A program made the translations under genes and the position numbers. A stretch of 29,639 nucleotides of DNA, taken from the NCBI GenBank assembly GCA_000467935.1, contig KI259848.1, positions 1-29,639 on the forward strand. The letters run 5' to 3'. This stretch comes from Peptostreptococcaceae bacterium oral taxon 113 str. W5053 (GTDB lineage Bacteria > Bacillota > Clostridia > Tissierellales > Peptoniphilaceae). Below the pieces are notes generated by a model. It saw only the letters and a program-made list of their open reading frames with translations. It was not told the DNA's origin and ran no database searches. Within the stretch, counting starts at the first letter, position 1. Every line of letters begins with the position of its first letter. Positions 7,266-13,802 of the stretch are shown here, one piece after another.

Positions 7266-8075
7266 ATGACAGACAATGCATTACAAGGCGTTATGCATAC
7301 TCTTTTTATTCCGTTGGAAGCGAGAATTTTTGTATCGAAAAAATTTCCGGAATATTTTTATGATGAAAAAGCTTTGGAGTTGGAATGTCATATTTCCGAC
7401 CGACAGATACGAAAAAAGTCTTCCGAGTATGCTTTTATGGCTTCTGTAGCACGATATTATAATCTTGATGAAATGACACAAGCTTTTATGGCTAAACATG
7501 AAGCGCCCAATATCGTATTTTTGGGGGTCGGTTTGGAGACGGCTTATGATCGAATCAAACCTTCAAAGGGGATTTTTTATCAGATGGATTTGCCCGAAGT
7601 GATCCGTATTCGCCGTAGGCTTTTAGGGGAAAGAGAAAGGGAGGTTTTCATCGAAGGGGATTTGTTTGATTTAAAGTGGGCGGATAAAATGGATGTACAA
7701 TCCCCTACATTGTTAATTGTCTCCGGTGTATTTCAATATTTTCATGAAGAGGATGTTTTAAAATTGATTCAAGGACTAAAGAACATTTTTCCTAAAGGAG
7801 AATTAATTTTTGATGCTACCAATGAAACGGGTATCAAGTACGCCAATCGCTATGTGAAAAAGACGGGAAATCAGGAAGCGCAGATGTATTTTTATATCAA
7901 TAATGCTGAGGAATTTGCCAATAAAACGGGAACGGTTTTGTTGGAAGAGAGAACATTTTTCAGGAAAACGAGAAAGTTGTTATCCGGCAAGTTGAAAATT
8001 TATACCCGAATCGCCATGAAATTGGTGGATGATAAGAAACGGGCAATCTTAGTGCATTTGAAACTTAATGAGTAG
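7266..8075 (+). CDS. Class I SAM-dependent methyltransferase, LCMT/PPM type
   Basis: The 269-residue protein belongs to the leucine carboxyl methyltransferase-like (PPM/Tcmp) family of SAM enzymes. It has an N-terminal 'FYDEKALEL' and 'MASVARYY' region, the SAM loop 'IVFLGVGLETAYDR', acidic 'FYQMDLPEVIRIRRRLL', then 'FIEGDLFD' and 'LLIVSGVFQYFHEEDV'. Family members O-methylate small molecules or carboxyl groups, including polyketides; the substrate here is unknown. AGGAGG (7251-7256) is nine bases from ATG 7266 but only three from ATG 7260, so 7266 is preferred. It is a single gene between two strong terminators. Confidence 0.85.
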   Translation: MTDNALQGVMHTLFIPLEARIFVSKKFPEYFYDEKALELECHISDRQIRKKSSEYAFMASVARYYNLDEMTQAFMAKHEAPNIVFLGVGLETAYDRIKPSKGIFYQMDLPEVIRIRRRLLGEREREVFIEGDLFDLKWADKMDVQSPTLLIVSGVFQYFHEEDVLKLIQGLKNIFPKGELIFDATNETGIKYANRYVKKTGNQEAQMYFYINNAEEFANKTGTVLLEERTFFRKTRKLLSGKLKIYTRIAMKLVDDKKRAILVHLKLNE

Positions 8076-8108
8076 TTCTTCCGAATAGAAGGATAGGAGG
8101 GAAGAGCG

Positions 8109-8198
8109 ATGAGAATCTTATGGGTTGAAGAGGAATTGGAAATAATTGCCCTCAAAGGAACAATTTTTCTATTGAATTTTCAAAAAATCTTTGGATAA
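8109..8198 (+). CDS. Possible 29-residue peptide, weak
   Basis: ATG 8109 has a good AGGAGGG eight bases upstream, and the frame runs 29 codons ('MRILWVEEELEIIALKG') to TAA 8196. The last codons lie in the left arm of the terminator at 8188. It may be a real microprotein in the methyltransferase transcript or a decayed gene start. The ribosome binding site is the only positive evidence. Confidence 0.25.
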   Translation: MRILWVEEELEIIALKGTIFLLNFQKIFG

Positions 8199-8248
8199 AA
8201 AATAAAAGACTTTTCTTCATCGAAAAGTCTTTTTCTTTATCCAAAGAG
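8188..8248. terminator. Long bidirectional terminator
   Basis: AAAGACTTTTC (8205-8215) pairs with GAAAAGTCTTT (8222-8232) around a six-base loop. The outer sequences TCTTTGGATAAA and TTTATCCAAAGA extend the inverted repeat, with U tracts on both strands. It separates the methyltransferase from the redox gene group. Nothing else is evident in the A/T-rich 8249-8359. Confidence 0.8.
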
Positions 8249-8359
8249 GAAAAAGAAAGAAAAAAACAAAAAAATTATTGAAAAAATAAATTGAAATTTC
8301 AATCAAATATGCACTGTGAAAAAATAATTTTTCAAAAAAACGGAAAATTCAAAAAATCT

Positions 8360-8387
8360 TAACACGGTCTTTATACTCTTCGTGTTA
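8360..8387. promoter_or_regulatory. Inverted repeat upstream of the 4Fe-4S gene group
   Basis: TAACACG (8360-8366) and CGTGTTA (8381-8387) form a perfect 7-base inverted repeat with a 14-base A/T-rich spacer, 22 bases before the CXXC protein gene. Its position in the expected promoter suggests an operator for a dimeric regulator. I cannot assign the regulator; Rex, FNR and CooA-like sites share parts of this sequence. Confidence 0.45.
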
Positions 8388-8409
8388 TCCTATGGGTGAG
8401 GTTGAGAAA

Positions 8410-8550
8410 ATGAAAAACAAAAAAATTATTACTTATGCAACATTACTCTTGGGAATCCTCTTTATTCTATACGGTTCCTACAGAGGAGAAATTAACACTG
8501 TATTTACAAAAGCCATTCGTCTTTGTTTGGAATGTGTAGGGATCGGTTAA
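8410..8550 (+). CDS. CD1871A-family CXXC motif small membrane protein
   Basis: This 46-residue protein has one N-terminal membrane segment ('ITYATLLLGILFILYGSYRG') and ends in 'RLCLECVGIG', with the CXXC followed by a conserved IG. That is the pattern of the small CD1871A-type CXXC proteins of anaerobic Bacillota, which are usually encoded next to a 4Fe-4S membrane protein and a thioredoxin-like gene. Both partners occur here, at 8563 and 9812. GAGGTTGAG precedes the ATG. The CXXC is near the membrane and could pass electrons or bind a metal; function is not established. It is too short for most gene callers. Confidence 0.75.
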   Translation: MKNKKIITYATLLLGILFILYGSYRGEINTVFTKAIRLCLECVGIG

Positions 8551-8562
8551 GGAGGTGTGCAT

Positions 8563-9462
8563 GTGAAAAATCAAAAACAAAATTCAATTTTTTCTTTTTT
8601 CAAAAAGCGCGGATTCATTCAGGCTTTAGCAACACTGGGGACCAATCCACACATCGCTAATTTTTTGCGAGGCGCCTTATATACAGGGCCGGGTAAAAAA
8701 TTGTGCGTGCCGGGGTTGAACTGTTATTCCTGTCCGGCGGCAACGGGGGCTTGTCCTATCGGTTCCTTTCAAGCGGTGGTCGGTTCAAGTCATTTCAGTT
8801 TTTCTTACTATATCACCGGTATTCTGATTTTCTTCGGTGTGATGGTTGGAAGGTTGATATGCGGCTTTCTTTGTCCTTTCGGTTGGTTCCAAGATCTGCT
8901 ACATAAGATCCCGTTCAAAAAGTTCAGTACGGAGAAGTTAAAACCCTTACGCTACTTGAAGTATATTATTTTGGTCGTTGCTGTTGTGATCCTGCCGGCG
9001 CTTCTGACTAATGAAACGGGTATGGGACCGCCCTATTTTTGCAAATATATTTGTCCTCAGGGCATTTTAGAAGGAGGAATTCCTCTCTCTATTGCAAAAG
9101 AAAGTATACGCAACACTTTGGGAACTTTGTTCTCGGTAAAATTCACTATTTTAAGCATTATGGTCCTTCTGTCTATTGTTTTTTATCGACCGTTTTGCAA
9201 ATGGATTTGTCCTTTGGGAGCTTTCTACTCTTTATTTAATAAAATATCCTTTTATCAATATCATGTCGATGAACATAAATGCATTTCTTGCGGACGATGT
9301 AAACGAACTTGCAAAATGGACGTGGATATCACAAAGAATAATGCCCATTTGGAATGTATTCGATGCGGCGAATGTAAAAATGTTTGTCCGACCGATGCTA
9401 TCAGCTCCTCCTTTCAATGGGTGGACAAGAAAGACAAAGTAAAAGAAGTAAAAGAAGCATAG
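8563..9462 (+). CDS. 4Fe-4S binding membrane protein, NapH/NosR-like
   Basis: The 299-residue protein carries about five membrane segments with two Cys-rich loops of the NapH/NosR type ('LICGFLCPFGWFQDLL' near 105-120 and 'FCKWICPLGAFYSLF' near 208-222). Two ferredoxin motifs follow: 'CISCGRCKRTCKMDVDI' and 'CIRCGECKNVCPTDAI'. An N-terminal 'PGLNCYSCPAATGACP' may hold another cluster. Such proteins move electrons across or along the membrane to reductases or for cofactor maturation. GTG 8563 is chosen because GGAGG (8551-8555) is seven bases away; the GTG at 8557 is too close. The gene follows the CXXC protein by 12 bases and is clearly cotranscribed with it. The electron acceptor is not evident. 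Confidence 0.85.
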   Translation: MKNQKQNSIFSFFKKRGFIQALATLGTNPHIANFLRGALYTGPGKKLCVPGLNCYSCPAATGACPIGSFQAVVGSSHFSFSYYITGILIFFGVMVGRLICGFLCPFGWFQDLLHKIPFKKFSTEKLKPLRYLKYIILVVAVVILPALLTNETGMGPPYFCKYICPQGILEGGIPLSIAKESIRNTLGTLFSVKFTILSIMVLLSIVFYRPFCKWICPLGAFYSLFNKISFYQYHVDEHKCISCGRCKRTCKMDVDITKNNAHLECIRCGECKNVCPTDAISSSFQWVDKKDKVKEVKEA

Positions 9463-9480
9463 GAAGGAACAAATTGTCCC

Positions 9481-9658
9481 ATGGGTCAAACTGAAAAGGA
9501 AAGAGAATATAAGGTGAAGATACAGCGAAAAATCCAGGGACAGTTAGTGAGGTCTTATCTTAGAGATTGTATTTGCCATTACCGTTCTTCTTACTTTTTA
9601 TGTCTTATGGAGAATGATGAAAAGGCCTTCCCTTACGGTGCGGGAAGCGAAAGAATAG
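9481..9658 (+). pseudogene. Small single-TM protein with a one-base frameshift
   Basis: From ATG 9481 the first frame reads 'MGQTEKEREYKVKIQRKIQ' and then loses sense. The +1 frame from about 9554 reads a clear membrane helix 'LILEIVFAITVLLTFYVLW' followed by basic 'RMMKRPSLTVREAKE' and TAG 9656. Dropping one base in GTGAGGT (9547-9553) fuses them into a protein of about 58 residues with a charged N-terminus, one membrane span and a basic tail. The first frame stays open to 9705 but its composition is poor. It sits right after the 4Fe-4S gene and may be a lost third member of that operon. I do not recognise a family. Confidence 0.4.
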
Positions 9659-9680
9659 CACCTTTCAATATAAAAATACC

Positions 9681-9757
9681 AGCCTATATCGGTTCAGGCT
9701 TTTAATACTCCTTTCAAAAACACCTGTGTCTTTCAAGAAACACAGGTGTTTTGTTTT
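9681..9757 (+). terminator. Tandem terminators after the 4Fe-4S gene group
   Basis: A small hairpin, AGCCT (9681-9685) with AGGCT (9696-9700) and a short T run, is followed by a strong one: AAAACACCTGTGT (9717-9729) with ACACAGGTGTTTT (9740-9752), then GTTTTT. The second alone should end transcription. Confidence 0.75.
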
Positions 9758-9811
9758 TAAATTTATTTATTATGGGTATAGTCAAAATGATAGAGGAAAG
9801 GAAGTGATTTG

Positions 9812-10042
9812 ATGAAAATGGAATTAATGGTATCCACCTTTTGTCCTTATTGTGTTTACGTGAAAAGCTATTTAAAAACCCGACCGGACTTGAAGGTGGA
9901 AATCGTAAATATCGACAAAGATAAAAATGCTCGAGAGAAACTCATCGAGAAAGGAGGCATGCTTCAAGTACCTTGTCTTTTTTCAGATGATAAAGCCTTG
10001 TACGAATCCAAAGATATTGTTGCCTATTTAAAAACTCTGTGA
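9812..10042 (+). CDS. Glutaredoxin-like thiol oxidoreductase
   Basis: The 76-residue protein has a glutaredoxin/NrdH-type thioredoxin fold. The active site 'CPYC' is at residues 11-14, with the cis-Pro loop 'QVPCLF' near 50 and a final 'ESKDIVAYLKTL' helix. Length is typical of short glutaredoxins. A purine-rich AGGAAAGGAAG lies seven bases before ATG 9812, which I prefer over TTG 9809. It has its own upstream terminator, so it is probably transcribed separately from the 4Fe-4S group, though the CXXC / 4Fe-4S / thiol-reductase neighbourhood suggests linked redox work. The extra Cys beside the cis-Pro is unusual and might affect redox behaviour. Confidence 0.85.
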   Translation: MKMELMVSTFCPYCVYVKSYLKTRPDLKVEIVNIDKDKNAREKLIEKGGMLQVPCLFSDDKALYESKDIVAYLKTL

Positions 10043-10051
10043 TGAAGCAAC

Positions 10052-10150
10052 AAAAAGCACCTAAAGTGTGTCAGAAAGAATAAAGCGGTTGAAAAACAAA
10101 AGTTTTCAATCGCTTTGTCAAACAGTCTGAAACACTTAAGGTGCTTTTTT
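10052..10150. terminator. Nested double-hairpin bidirectional terminator
   Basis: The outer arms AGCACCT (10056-10062) and AGGTGCT (10139-10145), extended by AGTGT/ACACT and TCAGA/TCTGA, enclose a second 14-base hairpin, AAAGCGGTTGAAAA (10082-10095) with TTTTCAATCGCTTT (10103-10116). A runs on the left and T runs on the right make the outer hairpin a terminator for both converging genes. Confidence 0.75.
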
Positions 10151-10172
10151 ATTGTGGATGATTTCTTTATAG

Positions 10173-10746
10173 TTACACTCCACCGATTGTAAAAGTTTTC
10201 ATGAATGGATTATCCTTGGATATCTTCCATGTATCTCCGGACTTAACAAATTGAACTTCACCTTCTTTTACAGTCGGTTTAATATCTTTGAGAGTCTTAC
10301 CGAAAGTATCCATCATTTTTTTTGATTGCAGCTTCTTCGTCCAATTTTTGCACTTCTTCACTCATGAAAAATTCCATGGATGTAAAAGCGATTGACAAAT
10401 CCTTGGATTCAAATTTTGCCTTTAAGGTCCCTTTATCTCCGTTAATGGTTTCTTGTGCTTCCGAAATCTTTACATCACCCATCAGTTCGAATAAAGCAGC
10501 TACATTTTCTTGGCCCAATTCTTCTTCCATACCCACTTTGTTTAGATCTGCCTCTTCAAGCTCTTTGGGATCTTCTAGAAATTGAGCTGCTGTCTTGAAA
10601 TCTCCGACTTTTACAGCTTCAAAGAATTTCGTAGCCGTATCGACCAAGGGAGTTTCTTTCTTAGTACCGCTACCGCAAGCCACTAAAGTTAACATGAACA
10701 CTGCTATCAACATAAAGGACAATGCTCTTTCCATATGCTTTTTTAT
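10173..10746 (-). pseudogene. Lipoprotein, DUF4878-like (frameshift, start codon lost)
   Basis: The repaired protein is about 190 residues: a basic N-terminus, hydrophobic 'ALSFMLIAVFMLTLVACGSG' with lipobox LVAC, then a domain beginning 'DTATKFFEAVKVGDFKTAAQ' that resembles the DUF4878 / NTF2-like lipoproteins. Two defects are seen. A run of eight A on the coding strand (10316-10323) shifts the frame; seven A would join 'EEAAIKK' to 'MMDTFGKTLKDIKPTV' and the end at 10173. In addition, the best-placed start is ATA at 10744-10746, eight bases after GGCGG, which looks like a mutated ATG. The first ATG (10734) has no ribosome site at normal spacing and leaves a shorter signal peptide. Function is unknown; it would sit on the outer face of the membrane. 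Confidence 0.7.
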
Positions 10747-10891
10747 CTTATCAACCGCCTAAATTATTCTATATTTAAAAAAGAAAAAAAGGAAATCCTT
10801 TTCTTTTGTCATATTTTATATTTTTGTGATGCGACAGGGTAATAGAATGGCTGTGGGAGGGTATATAAGGAAGAAAAAAGGGGTTGAACGG

Positions 10892-11455
10892 ATGAAAAAT
10901 ATAGATTTACTTGTAGAAGAACATGATTGTATACTAAAATTAGTAGAAAGTATTGAAGAAGCGGCATTCCAAATGTATGAAATACATCAAGTGCCCGTAG
11001 AAGATTTGCGTTTAATCATCGATTGTATTCGCACTTATGCCGATAACTTGCATCATCAAAAGGAAGAGCGGATGCTTTTCGAGCCTATGTTGGAAATCTT
11101 GGGAGATGTAGGAGAAAAGCTTGTTCGGTATGGGATGAATGTGGAGCATGATTTGGCACGCTTTTATGTACGCTCTTTGGAAGAGGCTTTGGACGCTTAT
11201 GAAATCAATCCTACAGGGAAAGGGGTATTGCAAATTATCGGACATGCGATGGAATATGCAAACCTTTTGAGACGTCATGTGGATAAGGAAAACCGGGTGG
11301 TTTTTCCTTTTGCCGTGCGAGAGCTTCCCGGGGATGTTTATGAAAAAGTTTTGAAAAATATGAACGGTTTTCAAACAGAAAATCAGACTTTAATCCAAGA
11401 AAAGCTGAAACAAATTTGCTATTTGCATCAAAAATATGTGGAAAGTCAGGAATGA
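10892..11455 (+). CDS. Hemerythrin-domain protein
   Basis: The 187-residue all-helical protein has the hemerythrin HHE pattern: His11 ('EEHDCIL'), His54/His55 and Glu59 ('NLHHQKEERMLFE'), 'VEHDLARFY', and 'RRHVDKENRVVFP' near residue 130. These supply ligands for a di-iron centre that binds O2 or NO. In anaerobes such proteins sense or scavenge oxygen and protect iron-sulfur enzymes. Upstream in-frame codons reach 10826, but ATG 10892 begins the conserved domain and has AAGGGG about ten bases away. argJ follows 11 bases later, so the two may share a transcript although their functions differ. Confidence 0.85.
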   Translation: MKNIDLLVEEHDCILKLVESIEEAAFQMYEIHQVPVEDLRLIIDCIRTYADNLHHQKEERMLFEPMLEILGDVGEKLVRYGMNVEHDLARFYVRSLEEALDAYEINPTGKGVLQIIGHAMEYANLLRRHVDKENRVVFPFAVRELPGDVYEKVLKNMNGFQTENQTLIQEKLKQICYLHQKYVESQE

Positions 11456-11466
11456 GGAGAGAGTAA

Positions 11467-12681
11467 ATGAGAAAAATAAAAGGAAGTATTACGTCCCCCA
11501 AGGGATTTACCGCTTCCGCCGTGGCGGCGGATATCAAGGAAATTGGCAAAACAAGAGAAGATCTTTGCGTGTTATATTCCGAAAAGCCTTGTGTGGCGGC
11601 AGGTGTATTTACGAAAAACACATTAAAAAGCGGAACGGTTTTGCTTTGCCATAAGACTTTAGAAAATCCAACGCATCAAGGAGTGGTCGCTTTAAGCGGA
11701 ATTGCCAATACATTGACCGGTGATGATTTTGAAAAGGCACAGAAGTTACAGGCTTTAGCGGCGAATTTTTTGCATCTTTCCGTGAAGGAAGTTCTTTTGG
11801 CCAGTACGGGGAAAATCGGAAAAGTTCTTCCTATGGAGCCGATTGTTGCCGGATTTCAAAAAATGCCCGAACCCGACGCCGCATTCGGGGATGCTGCGGC
11901 ACGGGCAATTCTCACCAGTGATACGGCGGAAAAAGTGACTTCTTACCAAGAAGAAATTGGCGGAAAAACGGTGACCATTTCTGCTATGGCAAAGGGGAGC
12001 GGGATGATTCATCCCAATATGGGGACAACCTTGTCTTTTGTCACGACGGATTTGGCGATAGAAAAAGAACTTCTCCAAAGGGCATTGTCCATAGCGGTGG
12101 AAGATACCCTCAATATGATTAGCATTGACGGAGATATGTCCACCAACGATACCTGTCTGGTTTTGGCGAACGGGATGGCTGAAAATCCGAAAATCCTTTG
12201 TGGGAAAAGTGAAGATTATCGTCGATTTGTGCAACTGTTGGTTCAAGTATTACAAGATTTGGCACAAATGATTGCCGGTGACGCAGAGGGATCGACAAAA
12301 CTTCTCACGGCTCATGTCAGCGGTGTTGACACCAAAGAAAAGGCGCGAATTTTAGCCAAAGGGGTGATTTCATCGGCAAGGTTTAAAGCGGCTATGAGTG
12401 GAGTGGACGGATATTGGGGACGAATTTTGGCCAGTATGGGTGCTACCATGGTGGATTTTGATTTGAAGAAAGTAAAGGTCTCTTATACCTGGGGGAATGA
12501 AAAGCATACGGTTTATGATCACGGGAAAAATATAGAATTTCCAACGGACAAATTGGAGTCTATGGGAAGTTCTCCGGAAGTGGTTTTGGAAATTTCTATG
12601 GATGCGGGCAAAGAAGAGGCGACCGCTTATGGCTGTGATTTGACGGAAGATTATATTCGTCATGTGGTAGATTATCGATAG
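11467..12681 (+). CDS. argJ: Glutamate/ornithine acetyltransferase ArgJ
   Basis: At 404 residues this is a full-length ArgJ, which transfers acetyl from N-acetylornithine to glutamate in the cyclic arginine pathway. The pro-enzyme cuts itself before a Thr. Here the site reads 'KGSGMIHPNMGTTLSF', with Thr187 as predicted nucleophile; the usual motif is NMATML, so this one is divergent but keeps the Thr. 'SGIANTLTG' matches the N-terminal family motif and 'AYGCDLTEDYIRHV' the C-terminal one. No other arg gene lies nearby, so it may serve as a lone acetyltransferase. GAGGAGAGAG precedes ATG 11467. A hairpin at 12696 ends the transcript. Confidence 0.9.
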   Translation: MRKIKGSITSPKGFTASAVAADIKEIGKTREDLCVLYSEKPCVAAGVFTKNTLKSGTVLLCHKTLENPTHQGVVALSGIANTLTGDDFEKAQKLQALAANFLHLSVKEVLLASTGKIGKVLPMEPIVAGFQKMPEPDAAFGDAAARAILTSDTAEKVTSYQEEIGGKTVTISAMAKGSGMIHPNMGTTLSFVTTDLAIEKELLQRALSIAVEDTLNMISIDGDMSTNDTCLVLANGMAENPKILCGKSEDYRRFVQLLVQVLQDLAQMIAGDAEGSTKLLTAHVSGVDTKEKARILAKGVISSARFKAAMSGVDGYWGRILASMGATMVDFDLKKVKVSYTWGNEKHTVYDHGKNIEFPTDKLESMGSSPEVVLEISMDAGKEEATAYGCDLTEDYIRHVVDYR

Positions 12682-12695
12682 AGATAAGGCGAAGA

Positions 12696-12735
12696 AGATG
12701 AAAGAAGAGGTGCTTTGCTTTTTTCATCTTTTTTT
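12696..12735 (+). terminator. Terminator of argJ
   Basis: AGATGAAA (12696-12703) pairs with TTTCATCT (12722-12729), and a T run of six to seven follows. It starts 15 bases after the argJ stop. Confidence 0.65.
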
Positions 12736-12755
12736 ATGAAAACATGCCTTCAAGA

Positions 12756-12784
12756 CTGGAAAATCCATCAGTTAAGAGTATAAT
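12756..12784 (+). promoter_or_regulatory. Candidate promoter of the lipid kinase gene
   Basis: TATAAT (12779-12784) lies 30 bases before ATG 12815. The -35 at 17-base spacing (CTGGAA) is weak. Confidence 0.4.
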
Positions 12785-12814
12785 AAGAGGATAACGGAAG
12801 GGCGGAGAGGGACA

Positions 12815-13729
12815 ATGTTTGAAAAATATTTATTTATATTATCTGTTACCGCAGGTCATGGGAAAAATGTTCCATCACCGGATAGGATACGAAGTGTTTT
12901 TGAAAAGACGGGTCAATTTAGTCGTTTGCAAATCATTGAAACTTCTTATGTGGGACATCCCATGGATGCGGCTAAGGAGTTTGCGAAAGAATATGGTGAA
13001 AGAGGAATTGTCTACGCTTGCGGAGGAGATGGAACCATTAATGAAGTCGCCAGGGGAGTTTATGGAAGTCGGTGTTATATGGGGGTATTACCTTGCGGCA
13101 CGGGAAATGATTTTTGTCGTCATCTCTATGGAGAGCAAACGGTAGAAGATTTGTTGATGAAGACTTTGGAACCGACAAAGGGAACTTGTGATTTGATGAA
13201 AATCGGGGATTTATTATCCGTGAATGTGACTTCTTTCGGTTACGACAGCCTGGTTTTATTGAATGTTCAAAAATTATTGAAAAAAATTCCAAAACTTGGA
13301 CGATGGGCCTATTTGGCGGGGGTATTTGTGTCTCTATTTAACAAGCGAAGTTTTTCGCTTTCCTATGAATTGGAAGATGAAAAAGGAGAAATTCACAAGG
13401 GTGACGGAAAATTTACCTTGGGAGCCATCGCCAATGGAAGTTATTATGGCGGAGGATTTCATCCGGCGCCCTATGCGGATATTGAAGACGGTATATTAGA
13501 TGTTCTGTTGGTTCGTCAATTGGGATTTTTTGAATTTTTGTCTCTGATTCCCAAATATCGAAAAGGAGAACACTTATCCAATCCTAAAGTATTGACATGG
13601 AAAGCTGTTCGAGGAAAGATTACGGCGAAGAAAAATGAGATTATTGCAAATTATGACGGAGAGTTAACCTCTTTTAAAGAATTAGTCTTTGAGGTTCTTC
13701 CTAAAGCCGTGTTTTTTGCGTATTTATAA
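12815..13729 (+). CDS. Diacylglycerol kinase family lipid kinase
   Basis: The 304-residue protein has the DAGK catalytic motif 'ACGGDGTINEVARG' (GGDGT near 70-74), 'VLPCGTGNDFCRHL', and the C-terminal 'ANGSYYGGGFHPAPYADIEDG'. All are hallmarks of the YegS/DgkB/BmrU group of soluble lipid kinases that phosphorylate diacylglycerol or similar lipids and recycle them for phospholipid or teichoic acid turnover. Length is standard. A GGAGAGGG stretch precedes the ATG. It has its own promoter-like element and ends 31 bases before the guaB promoter, so it appears monocistronic. The exact lipid substrate cannot be read from sequence. Confidence 0.9.
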   Translation: MFEKYLFILSVTAGHGKNVPSPDRIRSVFEKTGQFSRLQIIETSYVGHPMDAAKEFAKEYGERGIVYACGGDGTINEVARGVYGSRCYMGVLPCGTGNDFCRHLYGEQTVEDLLMKTLEPTKGTCDLMKIGDLLSVNVTSFGYDSLVLLNVQKLLKKIPKLGRWAYLAGVFVSLFNKRSFSLSYELEDEKGEIHKGDGKFTLGAIANGSYYGGGFHPAPYADIEDGILDVLLVRQLGFFEFLSLIPKYRKGEHLSNPKVLTWKAVRGKITAKKNEIIANYDGELTSFKELVFEVLPKAVFFAYL

Positions 13730-13738
13730 AAATTTTCA

Positions 13739-13766
13739 TGAAAAAAATATAGACTTATGCTATAAT
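13739..13766 (+). promoter_or_regulatory. Extended -10 promoter of guaBA
   Basis: TATAAT (13761-13766) is preceded by TGC (13758-13760), an extended -10 element. TGAAAA (13739-13744) is a weak -35 at 16 bases. I see no guanine riboswitch in the short leader before ATG 13803, which is unusual for a purine operon in Bacillota. Confidence 0.6.
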
Positions 13767-13802
13767 GATACAAATCATAAAGAAAAGAGGAGGTAAAAAG
13801 AG

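Noticed and set aside
9481..9705. Intact 74-codon protein
   Set aside because: After about codon 25 the composition is not protein-like, while the +1 frame encodes a clean membrane helix; it was reported as a frameshifted gene instead.
13767..13802. Guanine riboswitch before guaB
   Set aside because: The leader between the promoter and the start codon is only about 35 bases, too short for a purine aptamer.
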